NCBI GenBank assembly: GCA_964415605.1
Contig: CAYQBA010000145.1
Span: forward strand, 1 to 11,986
Direction of reading: 5' to 3'
DNA length: 11,986 bases
Origin: UCB3 sp964415605
Lineage (GTDB): Bacteria > Chloroflexota > Anaerolineae > Epilineales > Epilineaceae
The notes under the pieces are model-generated. The model saw nothing but the letters and a program-made list of their open reading frames with translations. It was not told the DNA's origin and ran no database searches. Of this stretch, positions 6,978 to 11,986 are shown one piece after another; positions within the stretch are counted from its first letter, which is position 1, and each line of letters starts with the position of its first letter. A program made the translations under genes and the position numbers.

Positions 6978-7937
6978 TCACCCCAACCGCCGCTCGATCG
7001 CGCGCACGGCGTCACGCGCGGCCGGGGCGTCCGCCGCCAGCGCCAGCGCAGCGGCCAGGCTGGCCAGCCGCCGGTGATCGCGCTCCGGCGCGACCAGGGC
7101 GACGAGCCCGTCGACCAGCCCGGGCTTGCGGCTGGCCACGAGCGCGAAAGCCAGGTACTGGTACAGGTCGTTCGATCGCGTGGCACGCAGCAGGTCGAAG
7201 ATCACCGGGAAGAACGCCGCCCCCGCCGGGTGGGCCAGGATCAAGTCGACCAGCCCGACCTGCACGGCCTCGTCGGCGGCCGCGCGGTGGCGCTCGACCA
7301 CCGATGCCAGCACGGGCGCCGGCACGTCGGCGAGGCCCTTGAGGCACTCGGCCAGGACCTCGGGGGCGGGAGGCGCGGCGGCGAGCGCGTACTGGTAGAG
7401 GGCCAGGCCATGGCCGCCGGCGGCCAGGACCCGCACCGCGGTCAACGCCGGCTCGCCGGACATCCGCGAGGCGTGCGGGTCGAACAGGAGATCGGTGGCG
7501 CGATACGCCGCCAGCGGCAGGTCGACCTCGGCCAAGACGATCAACGCCGCGGCCCGCAGGGGCTGGCCGACTTCCATGGGGCCCGGCGGGATGAACGCAT
7601 ACGTCGCCAGCGCCCGCTCGATGACCGGCAGGTCGGCGCCGCGCGCGACGTGGCGCAGCGCGGTCATGACGGCGGCCCGGACGTGGCAGCCCAGGTCGCG
7701 CTTCGCCAGCCGCCCGTCGTAGGCCGCGTAGAGGTCGAGCAGCACCGGCCGCGCCTCGGGCAGCGGGTGCCGGCCGAGGCAGGCCAGGGCCACATCCAGC
7801 ACCTGGCGATCAGGACGGCCGCCGAGGATCTCGAGCGCGTGCCGCGCCTGCGCGGCGGGGTCGCCGGCCAGCCGGCGCAGCTCGGCCAGGGCCGCCAGCC
7901 CCGCTTGGGGCGAGGACGCGCCCGCCATCACGTCCAC
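6978..7937 (-). CDS. HEAT-like alpha-helical repeat protein of unknown function
   Basis: I do not recognise a specific family. The product of about 319 residues is almost wholly helical in character, with repeated pairs of amphipathic Ala/Leu-rich segments such as ALAELRRLAG, VRAAVMTALRHVARG, LRAAALIVLAEVD, LAECLKGLADV, LVDLILAHPAG and LASLAAALALAADA. This is typical of HEAT/ARM-like scaffolds for protein-protein interaction. There is no signal peptide, membrane segment, catalytic motif or tryptophan. The start is either GTG at 7937 or ATG at 7928; the latter is preceded by GGTGGA on the minus strand and may be the true start. The gene lies 108 nt downstream of tag on the same strand, so it may be co-transcribed, but an interlocked palindrome separates the two. 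It converges with dnaE2. HEAT-type DNA glycosylases (AlkC/AlkD) were considered and not supported. Confidence 0.7.
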   Translation of the reverse strand: MDVMAGASSPQAGLAALAELRRLAGDPAAQARHALEILGGRPDRQVLDVALACLGRHPLPEARPVLLDLYAAYDGRLAKRDLGCHVRAAVMTALRHVARGADLPVIERALATYAFIPPGPMEVGQPLRAAALIVLAEVDLPLAAYRATDLLFDPHASRMSGEPALTAVRVLAAGGHGLALYQYALAAAPPAPEVLAECLKGLADVPAPVLASVVERHRAAADEAVQVGLVDLILAHPAGAAFFPVIFDLLRATRSNDLYQYLAFALVASRKPGLVDGLVALVAPERDHRRLASLAAALALAADAPAARDAVRAIERRLG

Positions 7938-8008
7938 CGGCCACGGCGGCGGGCATGAGGGCGGCCTCCCCCCGGCCCGGCCCAGGCGATGCCGCCGTCA
8001 AGGGGAGT

Positions 8009-8038
8009 CCGGCGCACGCGGGCGCGCCGGGCCCGCGT
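8009..8038. repeat. Interlocked double palindrome (possible pseudoknot or terminator) just after tag
   Basis: Four arms abut with no spare base: A1 8009-8015 (CCGGCGC), B1 8016-8023 (ACGCGGGC), A2 8024-8030 (GCGCCGG) and B2 8031-8038 (GCCCGCGT). A1 pairs perfectly with A2 (7 bp) and B1 with B2 (8 bp). Each stem's loop is one arm of the other, so the two hairpins are mutually exclusive unless they form an H-type pseudoknot. The element lies 8-37 nt past the tag stop codon on the minus strand, upstream of the HEAT-like gene. It could end tag transcription or control read-through. Confidence 0.5.
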
Positions 8039-8045
8039 CATGATC

Positions 8046-8624
8046 TCAGCCCACCGCATGGTAGCGGAAGCAATCCACCACGTGGTCGTTGACCATGCCG
8101 GTGGCCTGCATGTGAGCGTAGCAGATGGTCGAGCCGACGAACTTGAAGCCGCGCTGCTTCAGGTCGCGGCTGAGGGCGTCGGACTCGGGCGAGGTGGCCG
8201 GGAGATCGGCAAGCGACCGGAACGCGTTCCGGATCGGCCGCCCGTCGACGAAGCCCCAGATGTAGGCGTCGAACGACCCGAACGCGGCCTGCACCTCGAG
8301 GAAGCGGCGGGCGTTGTTGACCGTGGCCTCGATCTTCTGGCGGTTGCGGATGATGCCGGCGTCGAGCATCCGCGCCTGGATGTCCGGCGCGCCGTAGGCC
8401 GCCACCCGCACCGGGTCGAAGCCGTCGAACGCGCGCCGGAAGTGCTCGCGCTTGCGCAGGATGGTCCGCCAGCTGAGGCCGGCCTGCATGCCCTCGAGCA
8501 CCAGGAACTCGAACAGGCGGCGGTCGTCGTGGAGCGGCACGCCCCACTCCTCGTCGTGGTAAACGCGCATGAGCGGGTCGTCCCCGGGCCAAGCGCAGCA
8601 GGCGACGGGGGCATCGATGGGCAT
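8046..8624 (-). CDS. tag: DNA-3-methyladenine glycosylase I (Tag)
   Basis: Tag removes 3-methyladenine from alkylated DNA in the cytoplasm as the first step of base excision repair. The 192-residue product has the whole Tag signature: CAWPGDDPLMRVYHDEEWG near the N-terminus with the zinc-binding Cys and His, then LFEFLVLEGMQAGLSW, followed by MLDAGIIRNRQKIEATVNNA of the helix-hairpin-helix fold, and MVNDHVVDCFR at the C-terminus carrying the second His and Cys zinc ligands. The length matches the family (about 185-195). The ATG at 8624 is fixed by a strong Shine-Dalgarno GGAGG 6 nt upstream. A promoter-like TTGGCC-17-TATGAT lies upstream, and a LexA-like sequence is in the leader. It is divergent from the carbonic anhydrase gene and upstream of the HEAT-like gene. 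Confidence 0.95.
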   Translation of the reverse strand: MPIDAPVACCAWPGDDPLMRVYHDEEWGVPLHDDRRLFEFLVLEGMQAGLSWRTILRKREHFRRAFDGFDPVRVAAYGAPDIQARMLDAGIIRNRQKIEATVNNARRFLEVQAAFGSFDAYIWGFVDGRPIRNAFRSLADLPATSPESDALSRDLKQRGFKFVGSTICYAHMQATGMVNDHVVDCFRYHAVG

Positions 8625-8630
8625 GCAAGG

Positions 8631-8635
8631 CCTCC
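8631..8635 (-). promoter_or_regulatory. Ribosome binding site of tag
   Basis: The minus strand reads GGAGG, a core Shine-Dalgarno match, 6 nt before the ATG at 8624. It decides the tag start, because the frame stays open far upstream. Confidence 0.85.
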
Positions 8636-8647
8636 AAGCAATGACGA

Positions 8648-8659
8648 GAACGCGTGTGC
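8648..8659. promoter_or_regulatory. LexA-like sequence in the tag leader
   Basis: GAACGCGTGTGC matches GAAC-N4-GTTC at seven of eight fixed positions and fits the RNRY centre. It lies 23 nt upstream of the tag ATG. Unlike the imuA box it falls downstream of the candidate promoter, and a 7/8 match is not rare in a window of this size, so the call is weak. Confidence 0.3.
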
Positions 8660-8723
8660 GGACGCCCCGGCCGGCGCCCCGCCACGGGCATGGCGGTGTA
8701 TCATTCGGTGACCGCCCCCGCAA

Positions 8724-8752
8724 ATCATACCGGCGGCGGCCGGCCGGGCCAA
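8724..8752 (-). promoter_or_regulatory. Candidate promoter of tag
   Basis: On the minus strand a -35-like TTGGCC (8752-8747) is separated by exactly 17 nt from TATGAT (8729-8724), which matches TATAAT at five of six positions. The predicted transcript start near 8717 leaves about 93 nt of leader before the tag ATG. Confidence 0.5.
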
Positions 8753-8890
8753 GGGTGATGCGCGGGTTCGGGTCGGCCGTGTGGGGCAACCTCGGGGTGG
8801 GGCGGTGCGAAGCGCGCCAAGGGCCGCGGCGGCGCGGGCGCGGCCCAGGCGATTTCGCGGGCCGTCGCAACCAGTCAGGCGATCCGGTGT

Positions 8891-8899
8891 TGATATAGA
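8891..8899 (+). promoter_or_regulatory. Possible extended -10 promoter of the carbonic anhydrase gene
   Basis: TGATATAGA has the TG-n-TATA form of an extended -10 element in one of the few AT-rich spots of this gap. No good -35 is present. It would give a leader of roughly 150 nt containing two tandem hairpins before the ATG at 9054. Weak. Confidence 0.35.
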
Positions 8900-8971
8900 T
8901 CGGCCTCGCATGACGCCTCGATCGCCCGCCCCGGCGGCGGTTGCCCCCCGAGCGCCGGGTGGGACGGCGAT

Positions 8972-9012
8972 CCCGCGCGCCGCGCGGGCCGCGCCGCACG
9001 ATGTGCGGCGTG
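8972..9012 (+). repeat. Two tandem perfect hairpins in the carbonic anhydrase leader
   Basis: Hairpin 1 pairs CCCGCGC (8972-8978) with GCGCGGG (8982-8988) around a 3-nt loop. Hairpin 2 pairs CGCCGCAC (8992-8999) with GTGCGGCG (9003-9010) around GAT, and extends by a G-U and a C-G pair to 8990-9012. They are one base apart and end about 25 nt before the Shine-Dalgarno. No T-tract follows. They may act as an mRNA leader structure, but the base composition makes short stems common. Confidence 0.45.
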
Positions 9013-9035
9013 ACCATTCCAGCCTTCACCTGCAA

Positions 9036-9043
9036 AGAGGAGA
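9036..9043 (+). promoter_or_regulatory. Ribosome binding site of the carbonic anhydrase gene
   Basis: AGAGGAGA is a strong anti-16S match with a 10-nt spacer to the ATG at 9054. It fixes that start over the upstream in-frame ATG codons, which would place non-coding GC-rich sequence before the signal peptide. Confidence 0.8.
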
Positions 9044-9053
9044 ACACCAAGAC

Positions 9054-9935
9054 ATGCGTACCCGTACGATGCTGGCCGTGTGGATGGCGGCCGCCCTGAC
9101 ACTCGGGGCCTGCGGTGCCCCGGCCGCCGAGGAAGCGACATCGCCGGCCGCCGATGAGATCGAGGTGCCCGCCGAGGCGCCTGCCGAGCCGACCGCCGCC
9201 ATGCCGGAGGCCACGGAGGCCGACGCGGAGGCCGACGCGCACGCGGCCCCGCACTGGGCCTACGAAGGCGAGGAAGGGCCCGACAACTGGGGCGAGATCG
9301 ACGCCTCCTACGCGACGTGCGCGTCGGGCGCCGAGCAGTCGCCGATCGACCTGACCGGGGCCACGACCGAAGACCTGACCAACATCGCCTTCCACTACCA
9401 GCCCGGCGGCGCCCGCATCTTCAACAACGGTCACACCATCGAGGTCGAATTCCCCGACACCGCCGGCAGCTTCATCGAGGTCGACGGCCATCGCTACGAC
9501 CTCAAGCAGTTCCACTTCCACACGCCGAGCGAGCACACCTTCGACGGTCGGGCGGCGGCGGCGGAGCTGCACCTGGTCCACAAGGACGCCGACGACAAGC
9601 TGGCCGTCGTCGGCGTGATGCTCGACGAGGGCGATGCCAGCGCGGCCCTGGCGCCGGTATGGGACCACCTCCCGGCGGTCGAAGCCCCCGACGCGTCGGA
9701 CAACATCGACGCCGTCGACGCCGCCGCCCTCCTGCCGGCCGAGCAGGCGACGTACCGCTACAGCGGCTCGCTGACCACGCCGCCGTGCACCGAGGGCGTG
9801 AGCTGGTTCGTCATGACGACGCCGATGACGCTGTCGGGCGATCAGCTCGCGGCGTTCACCGCGATCGTCGAGGGCAACAACCGGCCGGTGCAGGATCTCG
9901 GCGCGCGCGATCTCGACCTCGACACCACGCCGTAG
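9054..9935 (+). CDS. Alpha-class carbonic anhydrase, predicted lipoprotein
   Basis: It interconverts CO2 and bicarbonate outside the cytoplasm. The 293-residue precursor starts with a lipoprotein signal peptide ending in LTLGAC (Cys20 lipidated). An Ala/Glu/Pro-rich acidic linker (about residues 21-63) precedes the domain, which begins near [14 protein letters not shown]. The zinc ligands are His154 and His156 (FHFH) and His173 (ELHLVH). NNGH gives His127 at the proton-shuttle position, [10 protein letters not shown] carries Thr241 and Thr242, and Cys89 with Cys245 match the conserved disulfide of bacterial alpha enzymes. All catalytic features are intact. It has its own leader and is followed by a strong hairpin, so it is probably monocistronic. 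The next gene encodes part of a bicarbonate-consuming carboxylase complex, but a surface enzyme need not serve it. Confidence 0.95.
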   Translation: MRTRTMLAVWMAAALTLGACGAPAAEEATSPAADEIEVPAEAPAEPTAAMPEATEADAEADAHAAPHWAYEGEEGPDNWGEIDASYATCASGAEQSPIDLTGATTEDLTNIAFHYQPGGARIFNNGHTIEVEFPDTAGSFIEVDGHRYDLKQFHFHTPSEHTFDGRAAAAELHLVHKDADDKLAVVGVMLDEGDASAALAPVWDHLPAVEAPDASDNIDAVDAAALLPAEQATYRYSGSLTTPPCTEGVSWFVMTTPMTLSGDQLAAFTAIVEGNNRPVQDLGARDLDLDTTP

Positions 9936-9977
9936 CCGGCAGCCAGATCACCGACAGCGCCCGTTTGGGCAGGACCG

Positions 9978-10023
9978 GGACGGGGATGGGCGGGGCGGAG
10001 GCGCTCCCCGCTCATCCCCGTCC
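9978..10023 (+). terminator. 18-bp stem hairpin after the carbonic anhydrase gene
   Basis: Bases 9978-9995 pair with 10006-10023 in an uninterrupted 18-bp stem (one G-T pair at 9989/10012) around a 10-nt loop. It begins 43 nt after the stop codon. This is the longest stem I found in the window. No T-tract follows, so it may be a non-canonical terminator or a 3'-end stabiliser. Confidence 0.65.
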
Positions 10024-10034
10024 GACTCGCCGCC

Positions 10035-10063
10035 TTGCGCCGCCCCCGCCCCCCGCGTAGAAT
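10035..10063 (+). promoter_or_regulatory. Candidate promoter of the carboxylase operon
   Basis: TTGCGC (10035-10040) and TAGAAT (10058-10063, five of six matches to TATAAT) are separated by 17 nt, directly after the hairpin that ends the previous gene. The -35 is poor. The leader to the ATG at 10207 would be about 135 nt; apart from GC-rich sequence I see nothing defined in it. Confidence 0.45.
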
Positions 10064-10206
10064 CCCGCCGTCCCGGCGGCAGCCGACCTCCGGGGTCGTC
10101 GCCCGATTCGCGACGCGCGGCGCCCGACGCCGGCCGGTGGCCTGATCACCGCGCGGGCAGCGGGGCGCCACCGCGGCGTGATCCACCCGACAGGCGGTGC
10201 CGACGC

Positions 10207-11805
10207 ATGCCGGTCCTGACCAGCCACATCAACCCCAACAGCGACGAGTTCCGCGCCAACCACGCTCACCACAGCGCGCTCGCCGCCCGGCTGCACGAGG
10301 CCCAGAAGGCCGTCGCCGAGAACCGGAGCCCGCGCGCGCTCGCGCTGCAGCGCGAGCGCGGCAAGCTCCTCGTGCGCGACCGCGTGGAAGCCATCCTCGA
10401 CCCGGACACGCCGTTCCTCGAGCTCTCGCCGCTCGCGGCCTTTGGCCTGTACGACGACGACTCGCCCGGCGCCGGCATCGTCACCGGCATCGGGCGGGTC
10501 CACGGCCTGGAGTGCATGGTGGTGGCCAACGACCCCACCGTCAAGGGCGGCACGTACTATCCGGCGACCGTCAAGAAGCACGTCCGGGCCCAGGCCATCG
10601 CCGAGGAGAACCACCTGCCGTGCATTTACCTCGTCGACTCGGGCGGCGCGTTCCTGCCGCTGCAGGACGAGGTGTTCCCCGACCGCGACCACTTCGGGCG
10701 CATCTTCTACAACATCGCCCGGATGAGCGCGCGCGGCATCCCGCAGCTCAGCGCGGTCCTCGGCAGCTGCACGGCCGGCGGGGCCTACGTGCCGGCGATG
10801 AGCGACGAGACCATCATCGTCAAGGAGGCCGGCACGATCTTCCTCGGCGGCCCGCCGCTGGTCCGGGCCGCGACCGGGGCGGTCGTGACGGCCGAGGAGC
10901 TGGGCGGGGCGGACGTCCACACGCGCCTCTCGGGCGTGGCCGACCACTTCGCCGACGACGAGCCGCACGCGCTCGAGCTCGTCCGCCAGGCGGTCGCGGG
11001 CCTCAACCGGCGCAAGGCGCCGTGGGTGGTCACGCAGTCGCCCGAGCCGCCGGCGTACGACCCGCGCGAGCTGTACGGTGTCCTCCCCGCCGGCGCCCAC
11101 GTCGCCTACGACGTGCACGAGGTCATCGCGCGCATCGTCGACGGCTCGCGCCTCGACCCGTTCAAGGCCCGCTACGCGCCGACCATCGTGTGCGGGTTCG
11201 CCCACATCTGGGGCATCCCCTGCGGGATCGTGGCCAACAACGGGCTCCTGTTCGGCGAGAGCGCGCTCAAGACGGCCCACTTCGTGCAGCTGTGCGGGCA
11301 GCGCGGCATCCCGCTGGTGTTCCTCCAGAACATCGCCGGCTTCATGATCGGCAAGCAGTACGAGAACGGTGGCATCGCCCGCGACGGCGCCAAGATGGTG
11401 ACGGCGGTGTCGACGGTGGCCGTGCCGCGCATCACGCTGTTCATCGGGCAGTCGCACGGGGCGGGCAACTACGCCATGGTCGGGCGCGGCTACGATCCGA
11501 GCTTCTTGTTCACCTGGCCCAACAGCCGCATCAGCGTCATGGGCGGCGAGCAGGCGGCGACGGTGCTGTGGACGGTCAACCAGGACGGCCGCGACCCGCT
11601 GCCGGCGGATCACGAGGCCGCCTTCAAGCAGCCGATCCTCGACAAGTATGCCGTCGAGAGCAGCCCGTACTACGCCACGGCCCGCCTGTGGGACGACGGC
11701 ATCATCGACCCGGCCGACAGCCGGACGGTGCTGGGCCTGGCGCTGTCGGCCACGCTCAACCGCCCGGCGCCCGCGCAGGGGCCGTACGGCGTGTTCCGGA
11801 TGTAG
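10207..11805 (+). CDS. mccB: Methylcrotonyl-CoA carboxylase-type beta subunit (carboxyltransferase)
   Basis: The 532-residue product is a biotin-dependent carboxyltransferase subunit that moves carboxyl from carboxybiotin to an acyl-CoA. The two crotonase-like halves are clear: the N-terminal half holds [14 protein letters not shown] (from residue 156) and [14 protein letters not shown] (from 188), the C-terminal half [13 protein letters not shown] (from 374) and [18 protein letters not shown], and the protein ends [10 protein letters not shown]...GVFRM. The [14 protein letters not shown] segment and the GVFRM end are typical of 3-methylcrotonyl-CoA carboxylase (leucine breakdown) rather than propionyl- or acetyl-CoA carboxylase, though geranyl-CoA or other acyl-CoA substrates cannot be excluded. 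An AGGCGG sequence 9 nt before the ATG is a fair ribosome site. An enoyl-CoA hydratase gene follows after 11 nt. The biotin-carrying alpha subunit is not in the window. Confidence 0.93.
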   Translation: MPVLTSHINPNSDEFRANHAHHSALAARLHEAQKAVAENRSPRALALQRERGKLLVRDRVEAILDPDTPFLELSPLAAFGLYDDDSPGAGIVTGIGRVHGLECMVVANDPTVKGGTYYPATVKKHVRAQAIAEENHLPCIYLVDSGGAFLPLQDEVFPDRDHFGRIFYNIARMSARGIPQLSAVLGSCTAGGAYVPAMSDETIIVKEAGTIFLGGPPLVRAATGAVVTAEELGGADVHTRLSGVADHFADDEPHALELVRQAVAGLNRRKAPWVVTQSPEPPAYDPRELYGVLPAGAHVAYDVHEVIARIVDGSRLDPFKARYAPTIVCGFAHIWGIPCGIVANNGLLFGESALKTAHFVQLCGQRGIPLVFLQNIAGFMIGKQYENGGIARDGAKMVTAVSTVAVPRITLFIGQSHGAGNYAMVGRGYDPSFLFTWPNSRISVMGGEQAATVLWTVNQDGRDPLPADHEAAFKQPILDKYAVESSPYYATARLWDDGIIDPADSRTVLGLALSATLNRPAPAQGPYGVFRM

Positions 11806-11816
11806 GCGGAGAGCTC

Positions 11817-11986
11817 ATGCAGATGCCGACGACGACGATGATCCAGGTGGCCCGCGCCGGGCCGGTGCTGACCGTCCGGCTGGACCGACCGGAGCAGCGC
11901 AACGCGTTCAACCCGGCGATGATCGCCGAGCTGACGGCGGCCTTCCGCGCGGCGGGGCAGCTCGCCGAGCCGGCGGCCGCGGCGCC
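11817..11986 (+). CDS. Enoyl-CoA hydratase/isomerase family protein (start only)
   Basis: The frame opens at an ATG preceded by GGAGAG and runs off the right edge after 56 codons. The visible part (VLTVRLDRPEQRNAFNPAMI, then AELTAAFRAA) is the N-terminal crotonase signature with the LDRPExRNAF acyl-CoA-binding segment. Directly after mccB with an 11-nt gap it is probably methylglutaconyl-CoA hydratase, the next step of leucine degradation; this specificity is inference from order only. The ATG at 11823 is an alternative start. Confidence 0.85.
   Translation, partial: MQMPTTTMIQVARAGPVLTVRLDRPEQRNAFNPAMIAELTAAFRAAGQLAEPAAAA

Larger units (their letters stand above)
8625..9053. other. Divergent intergenic region between tag and the carbonic anhydrase gene
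   Basis: This 429-base stretch holds no convincing gene; the frames open through it are continuations of GC-rich non-coding sequence without codon bias or ribosome sites. It contains the tag ribosome site, a LexA-like sequence, a 6-bp hairpin (8679-8684 with 8691-8696), the candidate tag promoter, a possible extended -10 for the carbonic anhydrase gene, and two tandem hairpins ahead of its start. Confidence 0.6.

Noticed and set aside
6978..7937. HEAT-type DNA glycosylase (AlkC/AlkD-like) next to tag
   Set aside because: The protein contains no tryptophan, so the aromatic residues that grip the lesion in AlkD-like enzymes are absent, and no matching catalytic Asp context was seen.
10012..11613. 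Minus-strand open frame of about 530 codons opposite the carboxylase gene
   Set aside because: Antisense shadow; its translation is Arg/His/Val/Asp-rich without motifs, and the plus strand is an intact carboxyltransferase.
1..11986. A novel defence system, mobile element or CRISPR array
   Set aside because: All major frames belong to recognisable repair, surface or metabolic families or a plain helical repeat. No integrase, transposase, direct-repeat array, toxin-antitoxin pair or nuclease-sensor combination was seen.

Overview
The window is very GC-rich and gene-dense. It looks like chromosomal DNA of a high-GC bacterium, most plausibly a Chloroflexota lineage (inference). The supporting points are a Gram-positive/Chloroflexota-style LexA-like box (GAAC-N4-GTTC type) in front of an imuA-imuB-dnaE2 cassette, a secreted LVIVD-repeat protein, and an alpha-carbonic anhydrase lipoprotein. 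Actinobacteria or Myxococcota are not excluded. I saw no insertion sequence, phage gene, CRISPR array, tRNA or rRNA.

Layout: (1) positions 1-1111, minus strand, hold the N-terminal part of a secreted LVIVD-repeat beta-propeller protein that runs off the left edge. (2) A divergent intergenic region carries a near-consensus promoter with a LexA-like box inside its -35/-10 spacer. (3) Positions 1410-6945, plus strand, hold a four-gene SOS mutagenesis operon: a RecA-like ImuA with a degraded P-loop, a catalytically dead Y-family ImuB with a beta-clamp motif, an 85-residue DUF6504-like protein, and the error-prone polymerase DnaE2/ImuC. (4) Positions 6978-8624, minus strand, hold tag (3-methyladenine DNA glycosylase I) followed by an alpha-helical HEAT-like protein of unknown role; this pair converges on dnaE2. 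(5) Positions 9054-9935, plus strand, hold an alpha-carbonic anhydrase lipoprotein with a hairpin-rich leader and a very strong hairpin after the stop. (6) Positions 10207-11986, plus strand, hold the beta subunit of a methylcrotonyl-CoA-type carboxylase followed 11 nt later by the start of an enoyl-CoA hydratase, the beginning of a leucine/isovalerate degradation operon that leaves the window.

The genes suggest one DNA-damage tolerance block. In the known ImuA-ImuB-DnaE2 mutasome, ImuB tethers the catalytic polymerase DnaE2 to the sliding clamp and ImuA is an accessory RecA-like factor. Here DnaE2 shows no obvious clamp motif of its own while ImuB does, which fits that division of labour. 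The neighbouring tag gene repairs alkylated adenines and also has a LexA-like sequence upstream, although that match may be chance. The carbonic anhydrase and acyl-CoA carboxylase genes are metabolic and unrelated to repair, apart from the loose point that biotin carboxylases consume bicarbonate.

The genes are mostly recognisable families. The parts that deserve a second look are the molecular deviations (the ImuA P-loop, one DnaE2 PHP ligand), the in-frame single-codon junction between imuB and the DUF6504-like gene, and several non-coding inverted-repeat structures. The most striking is an exactly abutting, interlocked pair of palindromes directly after the tag stop codon.
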